39,789 nt of DNA from Candidatus Levyibacteriota bacterium (GCA_029260965.1 JAJDCG010000001.1:509803-549591), one strand, 5' to 3'. Shown: positions 9,262-18,852, numbered from the stretch's first letter. The notes: a model not told the origin generated them from the letters alone. A program made the numbers and translations.

Positions 9262-10065
9262 TTATAGCTTAATACCAAGTCTTCTTGCAATTACAGATTT
9301 TGCTTGATTTGAGACAGCATTATCAAGGGGAGCAAGTGTTACTTTTTGTTTATATTTAGTCGTGATTGCTTTTGTAATTAGCCAATCAGCAATTCCTGGA
9401 TTCTTTGGAAGTAATGGTCCGTGCAAATATGAACCTATTGCGTTTTTATAGACTACACCTTCTGTACCATCTTCACCGTTATTTCCATATCCTTTGATAA
9501 CCATTGCGAAGGGTTTAGCATACTTACCCAGATAGGTACGTCCACCGTGATTTTCAAAGCCAACTATGATCCCAGAGTGTAGTATTGGATATTTTGTGTT
9601 GAGTATATTTTTGTTTATAATTTTGGCAATGACGTTTCCGGTTAAGCGTTTTTTTTGAGGTCCTGCGTGTATTGTTTCTATATCAAATATGCCTAATCCA
9701 TCTAAGCGTTTTCCAATTGATGGTTCGTAGTATTTTCCAAAAAGCTGAGGTGCACCACAGACAAAAAGTGCGGGTACTTCTTTCTCGATAAGCTTTCTGA
9801 TTTCAGTTTCATGTTTTTTTAAATTTTGAATTACAATTGATTGTTCGCGGTCTTGTGCACCACCTGCAAAGAGAAGATCGATAGTTTTTAGATCAGGGAT
9901 CTTGGACCTTTGATCAATGTTAATAATTTTTACTTCGATTCCTCGCCATTCGCAACGTTTCTGAAGCGTCATTATGTTACCCTTGTCCCCATATGTGCTC
10001 ATCAGCTCAGGGTAAAGCCAACCGATATTTAGCTGATAGCTTTTGGCTTTTAGCTTTTGGGTCAT
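9262..10065 (-). CDS. gatD: Lipid II isoglutaminyl synthase, glutamine amidotransferase subunit (GatD-like)
   Basis: 267 aa; IGWLYPELMSTYGDKGNI, nucleophile region FVCGAPQLFG, His region IGSYLHGPLLPKNP; overlaps murT. Confidence 0.88.
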   Translation of the reverse strand: MTQKLKAKSYQLNIGWLYPELMSTYGDKGNIMTLQKRCEWRGIEVKIINIDQRSKIPDLKTIDLLFAGGAQDREQSIVIQNLKKHETEIRKLIEKEVPALFVCGAPQLFGKYYEPSIGKRLDGLGIFDIETIHAGPQKKRLTGNVIAKIINKNILNTKYPILHSGIIVGFENHGGRTYLGKYAKPFAMVIKGYGNNGEDGTEGVVYKNAIGSYLHGPLLPKNPGIADWLITKAITTKYKQKVTLAPLDNAVSNQAKSVIARRLGIKL

Positions 10066-11366
10066 AGAATTCTCCTCCCTGTTAAGATCTTCCTGGCATC
10101 AAGCATACCTGAATAGGTAGGTAGCATGAAAAGTATTTGATCGTCTTCAAGATATGAAATTGCTTTTTCAATTCCATTTTTAAGATTATCTATTACTTTA
10201 ACTCTGGTTTGATAATCGGTAATGCCCATTTCGTATTTGAGTCTGAGGGCCATGTCGTATGCCCGATCTCCTGCAACAAATATATTTTTAAATTTGCTAA
10301 TTCGGTTCATTTCTGTATCCCATATCCATGAAATATCTCTTCCATCAGGAATGCGATCATTCAGTATGATCAATAAATTTTTTGCATCTAAATCAAGAAT
10401 CGTGTTTAAGGATTGATTGAAGCTTGTCGGATTTTTAGATAGATAGATCTGTATGTTTTTATTTTTATATTTTATATTCTCCTGCCTACCAAATGCTGGT
10501 TTAAAATCCTTTATAGATTGCTTGATTATGGCAGTTTTCATCTTTAGATGTTTTAAAAGTGCAATAGCAGCATGCGTGTTGTATTTATTGTAGGTTCCAG
10601 GAAGCGGGTAATTTTCAAAAAAATCAACATCAGGATTTGGTCTTTTAAATTTGCATTTACGACATTTCCAGTCGCCGAGATGAGAAAAGATTTTATTTTT
10701 GTAAATTAGTTTGCCATTGCAATTTGGGCAGTAAGAAGAGTCTGTGGCATCATCCTGGGGGTGATTATTTTTATGATTAGAATCATGAAGTCCGAAATAT
10801 AGCTTTTTATTTTTTGTATCCTTGCCCATATATGCGATCAGGGGATCATCACTATTTAGAATAAGTGTTGTTTTTTTACTCAGAAAACTAATCGATTTTT
10901 TCCATTTTTCTCCGATAGTGTTGATCTCTCCATACCTATCCAGTTGATCGCGGAATAGATTGAGAAGCAGTAATGCATCGGGAGTGACCTCTTTCAATAC
11001 TAGGGGTAGATTGTTTTCGTCAATCTCAAATATTGCGTAGTCAGCATCTAGCCCACCTGTTGCTGAGGAGTGCATGATAAGCGTAGATGCGATGCCGTTT
11101 AGGAGATTTGCTCCAGACTCATTTTGAATTACTTTTCCGTTATTATGTCTTAGTGCATTTGTAATGAGCGAGGCGGTAGTCGTTTTTCCATTGGTTCCTG
11201 CGATAATAACAATTTTTGTTTTAGATTTTTTAAGAAATTGCTTTATAAATTTTTTATTTAGGTTAAGAGCAATGTGTCCTGGCCATGTCGAGCCGTTGCC
11301 AAGGTTCAAGACTTTTGCAAACTTTGAAATAGCCTTTCCAGAAATAATTAATGGATAGTTGAGCAT
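10062..11366 (-). CDS. murT: Lipid II isoglutaminyl synthase, Mur ligase subunit MurT
   Basis: 434 aa; P-loop GTNGKTTTASL, four-Cys ribbon YCPNCNGKL...WKCRKCKFKRPNPD characteristic of MurT. Confidence 0.9.
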   Translation of the reverse strand: MLNYPLIISGKAISKFAKVLNLGNGSTWPGHIALNLNKKFIKQFLKKSKTKIVIIAGTNGKTTTASLITNALRHNNGKVIQNESGANLLNGIASTLIMHSSATGGLDADYAIFEIDENNLPLVLKEVTPDALLLLNLFRDQLDRYGEINTIGEKWKKSISFLSKKTTLILNSDDPLIAYMGKDTKNKKLYFGLHDSNHKNNHPQDDATDSSYCPNCNGKLIYKNKIFSHLGDWKCRKCKFKRPNPDVDFFENYPLPGTYNKYNTHAAIALLKHLKMKTAIIKQSIKDFKPAFGRQENIKYKNKNIQIYLSKNPTSFNQSLNTILDLDAKNLLIILNDRIPDGRDISWIWDTEMNRISKFKNIFVAGDRAYDMALRLKYEMGITDYQTRVKVIDNLKNGIEKAISYLEDDQILFMLPTYSGMLDARKILTGRRIL

Positions 11367-11372
11367 AATTTA

Positions 11373-12266
11373 TTACATTGAACGGAGAATTCTTACTCTC
11401 TCTTCAATAGGTGGATGGGTAGAGAATAACCCTGATATTTTACTCTTTAAATTTTTTTCCTTAAAAGGGCTTGCAATAAAAAGATGTGCAGTTGCACTGC
11501 TGGAGCTTCTCATTTCATTCTTGTCAGATGATATTTTTTCAAGTGCAGATGCAAGTCCTTCTGGATAGCGAGTGAGGAGTGCTCCTGATGCATCGGCGAG
11601 ATATTCTCTTTTTCTAGACACAGAAAGTTGTATAAGACTTGCAAATATGGGTGCCAATATCGCTAGTATGATGCCAGCAAGGAGAAATATTGCACCTGTT
11701 TTATTGTTTTCGTCTTTTCTGATCCCGCCCCAAAAAAGACTTCGGGTAAATATGTCTGCGAGTAGTGCTACAAATCCGACTAAAACAGCTGTGATCATGA
11801 GTAATCTGGTGTCGTAGTTTTTGACATGAGACAGCTCGTGCGCAATAACTCCCTCTAGTTCAATTTTGGATAATTTTTCCTGAAGTCCAGTAGTCACAGC
11901 AATTGAGGCATGCTTCGGATCTCTTCCTGTTGCAAAAGCATTTGGTGCAGGATCGTTTATAACATAGACATTTGGCATAGGGTTTCCGCTGGCGATGCTA
12001 AGATTCTCGACTATTCGGTAAAGTTCAGGGTTATTTTCTTTTTTTATTTTTTTTGCACGATTAGTGCCCAGTACAATTTTGTCTGAGAAAAAAAAGCTGC
12101 CAAAAGCGTAAAAAACAGAAAAGATAAAGACACCAGTTGTAAAAGGGTATCCATATCCAGTTGCTTCACCTATCACATAGCCAACGGTTAGCGCAAATAT
12201 TATAAATAATACGATTATAAGCCAACTTTTCCATTTATTGACCCTGATTGATTTATATATATTCAT
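11373..12266 (-). CDS. htpX: M48 family zinc metalloprotease HtpX
   Basis: 297 aa; HExxH in VIAHELSHVKNYD; multiple TM helices; next to lemA. Confidence 0.93.
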   Translation of the reverse strand: MNIYKSIRVNKWKSWLIIVLFIIFALTVGYVIGEATGYGYPFTTGVFIFSVFYAFGSFFFSDKIVLGTNRAKKIKKENNPELYRIVENLSIASGNPMPNVYVINDPAPNAFATGRDPKHASIAVTTGLQEKLSKIELEGVIAHELSHVKNYDTRLLMITAVLVGFVALLADIFTRSLFWGGIRKDENNKTGAIFLLAGIILAILAPIFASLIQLSVSRKREYLADASGALLTRYPEGLASALEKISSDKNEMRSSSSATAHLFIASPFKEKNLKSKISGLFSTHPPIEERVRILRSM

Positions 12267-12301
12267 AATTTAGTTCGCGGCGATATGCTCACCACTTTCT
12301 A

Positions 12302-12853
12302 TCAAAAACTGACTTTTACTTCTTTCTTGTCTCCATCGTTTGCTTCAAAGAATTCAGCTTTCGTAAATCTGAACATACTAGCAACTAGCGAGTTTGGGAA
12401 TACCTGAATTTTCGTATTGTAGGCCATGACGTTGCTGTTATAAAACTGCCTTGAATAGGCAATTTTGTTTTCAGTATCTGATAGCTCCGCCTGTAGTTCG
12501 GAAAAATTCTGGCTTGCTTTCAAGTCAGGATAATTTTCTGCAACTGCAAAAAGCGATTTGAGCGATTCAGTAAGCATGTTATTTGCCTCTGCTTTTTTGT
12601 GTGCAGAATCAGCAGACATCAGACTGGCTCTCGCGTTAGTGACACTTTCAAGAACTCCTTTTTCGTGCTTGGTGTATCCCTTTACTGCTTCAACAAGATT
12701 TGGTATCAGATCCGTTCTTCTTTTTAACTGTACGTCTATCTGAGACAGTGATTCATTGATGCGCACCTTGAGTGTGACAAGACTGTTATAGGTAAATAGT
12801 GCATAGAGACCTACAAAGAGTAATATAGCAACAAAAATTGTAATTGGATCCAT
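12302..12853 (-). CDS. LemA family protein
   Basis: 183 aa; [39 protein letters not shown]; strong SD AAAGGAGGTGAT upstream. Confidence 0.93.
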   Translation of the reverse strand: MDPITIFVAILLFVGLYALFTYNSLVTLKVRINESLSQIDVQLKRRTDLIPNLVEAVKGYTKHEKGVLESVTNARASLMSADSAHKKAEANNMLTESLKSLFAVAENYPDLKASQNFSELQAELSDTENKIAYSRQFYNSNVMAYNTKIQVFPNSLVASMFRFTKAEFFEANDGDKKEVKVSF

Positions 12854-12868
12854 AAATAATCACCTCCT

Positions 12869-14641
12869 TTAATTATTAAACCATTTTCTCAATTTATTAT
12901 AGTCAAAAGTATTGAGAATGTCACTTCTTTGGCAAAATCCTCGTCGTGCTACTGAAACGCCGTATTCCATAAGTACCATCTGTGGTAGTGCGTGACTGTC
13001 TGTATTTATAAAAAATTTAACACCTTTACTGCGTGCAATTTGCACCAGATTGTCAGGTAAATCCAGCCTTTGGGGCCATGAGTTTATCTCAATTGCCTTT
13101 TGTTTTTCTTGGCAAAAATCAAACAGTTTTTCCCATTCAAGATCGTATCCTTCTCTTTGGTTTATAAGTCTGCCGGTCGGATGAGCAAGGATGCGTGCTT
13201 TGGGGTGGGAAAGTCCCTGAATTACTCGTTTTGTCATGTCCTGTCTGTTCATGGAAAAAGCGCTGTGTATAGAAACGATTGTCCCATCCAGAAGCGATAA
13301 TGATTTATCGTCCACAGCGAGTGTTCCGTCTGGTTTGATGTCAGTCTCAAGCAATGAAAATATCTGAATCGATTTATTATACTTGCTTCGTAACTTTTCG
13401 ATATGTTCATGTCTTTTTGCTATCAGATCGTATATTTGTTTGTTGCTGTGTCCTGATTGGCTGGGGTTATGTTCTGAAAAGCCGAGATACTTGTATTTGA
13501 GGAAAATTGCATTTTTTATCATATCTTCCATACTATTTTGTCCTGGATCATGGCTTTCCTCAACTGGGAAGCTGGAGTGGAGATGAAAATCACCCTTTAT
13601 ATCTGATAGTTCAATCAACCTGGGTAGTTTGTTTTTTTGTGCTAGTTCTATTTCTCCTTTGTCTTCGCGTATCTCAGGTGGTACCCATTGTAATCCGAGA
13701 AATTTATAAAGTTCTTGCTCTGTTTTGAAAAGCTTTATTTTGGATTTTGTATCTTCTTTTTTCTTAACTCCATAGTCAGATAAAGAATATCCTTTTTTCA
13801 GCGCGATTTCTCTTAGGTGGACATTGTGATCTTTGCTTCCAGTAAAATGCTGCAAGAGCGCGCCAAACCCATCTGGGTGCTCAACCATAAGATCTATCTG
13901 CCTGTTGCCTGAAGTGAGTATAGAAGATGTTCGCGTCCCTTTTTCGATAACACGTTCTGTGTGGGGATAGGATGCAAAATAGTTCAGAACTGCCTGTGGG
14001 TTCTTGCTGGATGCGGCGATGTCTATATCGCCAACTGTTGATTTTTTGCGTCTCAGACTTCCCAAGGGGTAGACCTCCTTGACATCTTTTGAGCGCTCTA
14101 GATAGTCAATCATTTTTCGCGCGAGTTCAGTCGCGTAGGGTAATACCATGCGTGCAGATTTGGTTTTGCCCATTCCGTATTCTTTGAATGACTGTAGTAT
14201 GTCTTTTTCTGATTTTTCACCAAAGCCAGGTAGACCAGCTATTTTTCCGCTTTCTGCTATTTTTACTAGATCATCCATTACGGTGTCGGGTTTCTTGAGG
14301 TTAAATTCTGTCACCAGTCGGTATGCTTTTTTGGGTCCAAATCCTGGTACATCAAGAAGTGGGAATACTGCTTTAGGAACCTGGAATAGTATGTCATCAA
14401 AGTATGTGACTTTGCCTTTTTTGAAGAGCTCTTCTAGATGAGATTTTATTGATTCTCCTACTCCAGGAAGATCTTTCAATTTACCTTCATTGTACAGCTC
14501 CTTCAGCTCTGTGGGTTCATGCTCTATTGTCTCTGCTGCTTTTTGGTATGCAATTATCTGGAAATAATGTTTTTTATTATCCAGAATAGAATACGCAGCA
14601 GATACATGAGAGAGGAGCTTTGCTATTTCTGAATTGGTCAC
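12869..14641 (-). CDS. polX: DNA polymerase/3'-5' exonuclease PolX
   Basis: 590 aa; HhH regions, GSLRRKKSTVGDIDIAA pol-X palm, C-terminal PHP domain (GDFHLHSSF, ILAHPTGR, FFINTDSHA). Confidence 0.93.
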   Translation of the reverse strand: MTNSEIAKLLSHVSAAYSILDNKKHYFQIIAYQKAAETIEHEPTELKELYNEGKLKDLPGVGESIKSHLEELFKKGKVTYFDDILFQVPKAVFPLLDVPGFGPKKAYRLVTEFNLKKPDTVMDDLVKIAESGKIAGLPGFGEKSEKDILQSFKEYGMGKTKSARMVLPYATELARKMIDYLERSKDVKEVYPLGSLRRKKSTVGDIDIAASSKNPQAVLNYFASYPHTERVIEKGTRTSSILTSGNRQIDLMVEHPDGFGALLQHFTGSKDHNVHLREIALKKGYSLSDYGVKKKEDTKSKIKLFKTEQELYKFLGLQWVPPEIREDKGEIELAQKNKLPRLIELSDIKGDFHLHSSFPVEESHDPGQNSMEDMIKNAIFLKYKYLGFSEHNPSQSGHSNKQIYDLIAKRHEHIEKLRSKYNKSIQIFSLLETDIKPDGTLAVDDKSLSLLDGTIVSIHSAFSMNRQDMTKRVIQGLSHPKARILAHPTGRLINQREGYDLEWEKLFDFCQEKQKAIEINSWPQRLDLPDNLVQIARSKGVKFFINTDSHALPQMVLMEYGVSVARRGFCQRSDILNTFDYNKLRKWFNN

Positions 14642-14661
14642 GAGTTGAGTTTAGCAAAGGA

Positions 14662-14690
14662 TTGACTACGAGGCAAGAGTAAAGTAAAAT
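14662..14690 (+). promoter_or_regulatory. Sigma70-like promoter for tRNA-Asp
   Basis: TTGACT-17 nt-TAAAAT, 10 nt upstream of the tRNA 5' end. Confidence 0.7.
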
Positions 14691-14700
14691 AGGGAGACTT

Positions 14701-14775
14701 GGGGTTGTAGCTCAGTCTGGTTAGAGCGTCTCCCTGTCACGGAGAAGGTCGCGGGTTCGAGCCCCGTCAATCCCG
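14701..14775 (+). tRNA. tRNA-Asp (anticodon GTC)
   Basis: Acceptor GGGGTTG/CAATCCC, anticodon arm TCTCC-CTGTCAC-GGAGA, T loop GGGTTCGAGCCC; no encoded CCA. Confidence 0.95.
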
Positions 14776-14900
14776 CAAATACTGCCAAGCGTCTCCTCGC
14801 TCATAGGTTAACTGACCCCTTGCATTTTATCAAAAAACATTGTATTCTTTTGATAATTCACGCTACCTGCCCACACTATCTCTGCCTAGAAAGGAGGAAA

Positions 14901-15533
14901 ATGCATTTAAACAAATCAATTAAAAAAAATAAAAATCTTTCGGGATTTCTAAAAATGGGTGAATCCTACACTAGTTTGATCCTCGGCATTATCGCAGTTA
15001 TCATCGTAACTATACTTGTTATCTCTTTTGTAAAACAGAATAATAAAAATGCAACTGATGAAGAAGCTATGACTGATGAGCAAGAAGGAGTACATAAAGT
15101 AGCAGAGGGTGAGACTCTATGGAGTATATCTGAGGCTGCATACGGTAGTGGATACAACTGGGTTGATATCGCACAAGCAAACAATATCGAAAATCCTGAT
15201 TCTATCGAAGCTGGAGACGAGCTAAAGCTTCCTGATGTAGAACCAAAGACTCTGACGGTTGTTGGAGAAGCAATTGGAGGAGAGCCTGAGGTCATGGAAG
15301 AAGATGCCATGAATAAGGAGGAGGTAGATGATGCTATGGAGGCTGAGGAAGAAAAAGATTCTTCAGACAAAATCACAGGCGATAAATATACTGTAAAACA
15401 GGGTGAATACCTGTGGGATATAGCAGTTCGTGCCTACGGTGATGGATACAAATGGGTTGAGATCGCAAGAGCAAGTAAGCTTGCCAATCCTGATGTAATC
15501 CACGCTGGAAACGAACTCTCACTTCCTAGGTAA
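14901..15533 (+). CDS. Membrane-anchored protein with two LysM domains
   Basis: RBS AAGGAGGAAA then ATG at 14901; one TM helix; two LysM repeats (HKVAEGETLWSISEAAYGSGYNW..., YTVKQGEYLWDIAVRAYGDGYKW...). Confidence 0.88.
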   Translation: MHLNKSIKKNKNLSGFLKMGESYTSLILGIIAVIIVTILVISFVKQNNKNATDEEAMTDEQEGVHKVAEGETLWSISEAAYGSGYNWVDIAQANNIENPDSIEAGDELKLPDVEPKTLTVVGEAIGGEPEVMEEDAMNKEEVDDAMEAEEEKDSSDKITGDKYTVKQGEYLWDIAVRAYGDGYKWVEIARASKLANPDVIHAGNELSLPR

Positions 15534-15559
15534 AAAACCTGCCCAGCTTAATTTCATTA

Positions 15560-15601
15560 TTGACAGTATGTCTAATTTAGACTAAAATGTCTAGTTAGAT
15601 A
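15560..15601 (+). promoter_or_regulatory. Promoter with palindromes flanking the -10
   Basis: TTGACA (15560-15565), 17 nt, TAAAAT (15583-15588); GTCTAATTTAGAC (15570-15582) before and GTCTAGTTAGATA (15589-15601) after the -10. Confidence 0.65.
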
Positions 15602-16330
15602 ATGAAAACGAAGCTTTTATATTTGGACGATTCATACCTGCGGGAGATGAATGCCTTAATTCTAGAAGTCATTCCTGAAGGTGAGGGAAAGTATAGATTG
15701 CTGCTTGATCAGACTGTCTTTTACGCAATGGGTGGCGGACAGCCGACGGATCAAGGTAAGTTAACTTCCAGTAATTGGCTAGGAGAGGTTTATCAAGTAA
15801 TCACAATAGACGGTGAGTTGTGGCACTATCTGAAAAGTGACAACGCACCAATAAATGGCGATGTTGTTCATGGAGTTATAGATTGGGAAAGAAGATATAA
15901 AAATATGAGATACCACACGGGTGGTCATATTGTTGATTTTGCACTTTATTTGCTTGGTTATTCCCCTGATAGACTCACTCCTATAAAAGCAGATCATGGG
16001 AAAAAGCCATACATTGTTTATAAGGGACTTGTGGATCACGACATTACACAGGAATTACAGAACAAAGTAGATGAGTTAATAGAAAAAGATCTTCAGTTTT
16101 CCTGGGATTTTCAGTCTTTTGAGGATTTGAAGAAAGAAGCTATTTATTTACAGCCAAATTTGCCCACAAACAAGCCGCTCAGGACATTACGTCTTGAAAC
16201 AGTCGGTGCTGTTGCGGATGGTGGGACACAACTTCATTCAACTTCAGAAGCTGGAAAAATCATGGTTGGTGACATAGATACTGAAGAAGATAGTACGATA
16301 ATTCATTATTTACTACCTCAACAAATATGA
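15602..16330 (+). CDS. AlaX-like alanyl-tRNA editing domain protein
   Basis: 242 aa; YAMGGGQPTDQG, MRYHTGGHIVDFAL (HxxxH), DGGTQLHSTSEAG (variant of CGGTHV). Confidence 0.8.
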   Translation: MKTKLLYLDDSYLREMNALILEVIPEGEGKYRLLLDQTVFYAMGGGQPTDQGKLTSSNWLGEVYQVITIDGELWHYLKSDNAPINGDVVHGVIDWERRYKNMRYHTGGHIVDFALYLLGYSPDRLTPIKADHGKKPYIVYKGLVDHDITQELQNKVDELIEKDLQFSWDFQSFEDLKKEAIYLQPNLPTNKPLRTLRLETVGAVADGGTQLHSTSEAGKIMVGDIDTEEDSTIIHYLLPQQI

Positions 16331-16953
16331 ATTCAAAAGAATTAATTAAAACATATGAACCTGTTATCAATGGCGTTGTAGAGCTGTTCGCGCCATTTGT
16401 CGAGTGTGCTATTCATGATATAGAAAAAGGAAAGATTACTGCTATTTATAATAATATTTCCAAAAGAAAAATTGGCGACCCAAGCCCCTTGGCAGAGCTG
16501 AATACCCCTGTTGATAAATTTCCTGATGTATTTGATCCGTATTATGAAACTAACTGGAATGGGCATAAAATAAAATGTACAAGTATTACAATCCGCGATG
16601 AGTACAAAAAGCCAGCATTTATTATTTGTTTTAATTTCGATACTTCAGTATTTCAAGACATGCAGATAAATTTAAAAACATTTTTAGATGTAAAAAAGGG
16701 TACTGATAACCCGGTCGAGTTATTTAAAGAAGAATGGAGACAAAGAATTGACCGTTTCATTTCAGAATATGTAGCAAATAAAAAGTTAATATTATCTGAT
16801 TTAACAAGAGAAGAGAAAAAGGAACTGATTGATGAATTATCAAGACATGGAGTATTTTTTTATAAAAACGCATCGAGCTATATTGCGAGCAAGCTAAAGC
16901 TTTCAAGAGCAACAATCTATAATCACCTCAAAGTTTTAAGAGCAAATGAGTGA
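16327..16953 (+). CDS. YheO/DauR-like transcriptional regulator (PAS_6 plus HTH_22-like)
   Basis: 208 aa; N-terminal VVELFAPFVECAIHDIEKGKITAIYNNIS..., C-terminal HTH GVFFYKNASSYIASKLKLSRATIYNHLKVLR. Confidence 0.78.
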   Translation: MNSKELIKTYEPVINGVVELFAPFVECAIHDIEKGKITAIYNNISKRKIGDPSPLAELNTPVDKFPDVFDPYYETNWNGHKIKCTSITIRDEYKKPAFIICFNFDTSVFQDMQINLKTFLDVKKGTDNPVELFKEEWRQRIDRFISEYVANKKLILSDLTREEKKELIDELSRHGVFFYKNASSYIASKLKLSRATIYNHLKVLRANE

Positions 16954-17023
16954 GCGGGGTACGAGAATCGAACTCGCTTCTCCACCTTGGGAAGGTGGCA
17001 TACTACCGGTGTACTAACCCCGC
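16953..17023 (-). tRNA. tRNA-Gly (anticodon CCC)
   Basis: Reverse strand GCGGGGTTAGTACACCGGTAGTATGCCACCTTCCCAAGGTGGAGAAGCGAGTTCGATTCTCGTACCCCGCT; anticodon arm CCACC-TTCCCAA-GGTGG; no encoded CCA. Confidence 0.93.
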
Positions 17024-17083
17024 AATTTATATTCTAATAATACCATTTTAAGTATACAATTTCATTAATTCATTTTTTCCCAG

Positions 17084-17112
17084 TTGACTAATTATTATTG
17101 TTTTGTTAACAT
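17084..17112 (+). promoter_or_regulatory. Promoter of pyrG
   Basis: TTGACT-17 nt-TAACAT; predicted TSS falls at or near the GTG start. Confidence 0.6.
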
Positions 17113-17117
17113 AAATC

Positions 17118-18788
17118 GTGCCCCATACAAAATTAAAAAAGAAAAGAATAAAGTACATATTTGTCTCAGGAGGAGTCATCTCCGGAATCGGTAAAGGAAC
17201 CACCGCAGCATCAATTGCATATCTACTCAAACAAGCAGGCTACAAAGTAGAACCATTAAAATTTGAAAATTATCTAAATATCGACGCAGGTACTATAAAT
17301 CCTATTGAGCACGGTGATCCATTTCTTTGTGAAGATGGTACAGAGGGAGATATGGACATCGGAACGTACGAGAAATTTCTTGATAAGAATATGGGTGAGG
17401 AAAATTTCGTGACAATGGGAAGAATCTACAAGACTGTGATTGACCGTGAGCGTAGATTTGAATACAACGGTGAGGATGTTGAGGCAATACCTCACATCAC
17501 AGATGAAGTACAGGCAAGGATTGAAAAAGTTGCTAAAAAATCAGGTGCAGACATCATCCTCATCGAGCTTGGTGGTACAGCAGGCGAGTATCAGAATGTG
17601 TTTTATTATGAAGCATCCCGCATCATGACTCTCAGAAATCCAGGAGACGTGATCCATGTTCATGTCAGCTACGTTCCAACTCCTCAACATCTGGGTGAAC
17701 CCAAGACCAAGCCAACTCAGTTGTCTGTCCGCACTCTCAATTCCCTGGGAATTCAACCTGATTTTATTGTCGCTCGATCCAGGAAATATCTAGATAAAAG
17801 ACGTCGTGATCGTTTTGCTCTCTTTTGCAACATGCACCCTGAAGATATTATCTCAAATCCTGATTTAGAATCTGTTTATGAGATACCGTTGGTGCTCCAG
17901 GAGCAGGAAATGGATAAAAGAATATTTGAAAAGCTGGGTCTTGAAACAAAAAAAGCTAATCTTTCAGAGTGGAAAAACTTGGTAAAAAAAATAAAAGCTA
18001 AAAAAAGTAAAAAGATCGAGATTGCAATAATTGGTAAATATTTTGGTACTGGGGATTATCAGCTCAGGGATTCATACGCAGCACTTTTTGATGCAATAGA
18101 TCATGCTAGCTGGGAGGCTGGAGTTGAAACAACCACCAAATGGGTGGATGCTGAAAAAGTAGAAAAAAACGGAGTAAAAGAGATAGGTAATCCTGATGGA
18201 ATAATCGTACCTATCGGTTGGGGTAGTAGGGGTTCTGAAGGCATGATCGCTGCTGCTACATATGCCAGGGAAATGAAAATCCCATATTTGGGACTCTGTT
18301 ATGGTATGCAGTTGGCGGCTGTTGCATTTGCCCGTTCAGTTGTTGGTTGGGATGATGCTTCAAGTACCGAGAACCATCCAAAAAGCAAACACCCAGTGAT
18401 ATATATTATTCCATCACAAAAAGAATTGATGAAACGCCGTGCATATGGTGGAACTATGAGATTGGGCGGATGGGACGCAGTTGTTGAGAAAGGAAGTAGA
18501 GCATACTCTCTTTATGAGAGGTACGGAGGATTTATAGATAAGGAAAAGGGTCTTACAAGTGAGCGCCACAGACATAGGTATGAGTTCAATAATAAATTTG
18601 CAAAAGACATGGAAAAAGCAGGACTCAATATTACGGCTAGGTCAGTAGCTGAGGGGCTGGTTGAGATGATAGAGGTTCCAGATCATCCGTTTTATATGGG
18701 AACACAGGGACATCCTGAATATAAAAGTAGACCGCTCAAGCCTCATCCTATCTTCATAGGGTTTATTGAGGCAATGGCCAAGAAATAA
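17118..18788 (+). CDS. pyrG: CTP synthase
   Basis: 556 aa, GTG start; YIFVSGGVISGIGKGTTAASIAYLLK; GATase region GLCYGMQLA. Confidence 0.97.
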   Translation: MPHTKLKKKRIKYIFVSGGVISGIGKGTTAASIAYLLKQAGYKVEPLKFENYLNIDAGTINPIEHGDPFLCEDGTEGDMDIGTYEKFLDKNMGEENFVTMGRIYKTVIDRERRFEYNGEDVEAIPHITDEVQARIEKVAKKSGADIILIELGGTAGEYQNVFYYEASRIMTLRNPGDVIHVHVSYVPTPQHLGEPKTKPTQLSVRTLNSLGIQPDFIVARSRKYLDKRRRDRFALFCNMHPEDIISNPDLESVYEIPLVLQEQEMDKRIFEKLGLETKKANLSEWKNLVKKIKAKKSKKIEIAIIGKYFGTGDYQLRDSYAALFDAIDHASWEAGVETTTKWVDAEKVEKNGVKEIGNPDGIIVPIGWGSRGSEGMIAAATYAREMKIPYLGLCYGMQLAAVAFARSVVGWDDASSTENHPKSKHPVIYIIPSQKELMKRRAYGGTMRLGGWDAVVEKGSRAYSLYERYGGFIDKEKGLTSERHRHRYEFNNKFAKDMEKAGLNITARSVAEGLVEMIEVPDHPFYMGTQGHPEYKSRPLKPHPIFIGFIEAMAKK

Positions 18789-18852
18789 GATATTATTTAG
18801 GACCAAACACGAAAGATTATTTATTTTTTATAATTTTTGATCTGTATAATTC

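Noticed and set aside
14966-15376. 136-aa minus ORF antisense to the LysM protein
   Set aside because: Ser-rich antisense shadow; the + strand has an SD, TM helix and two LysM domains.
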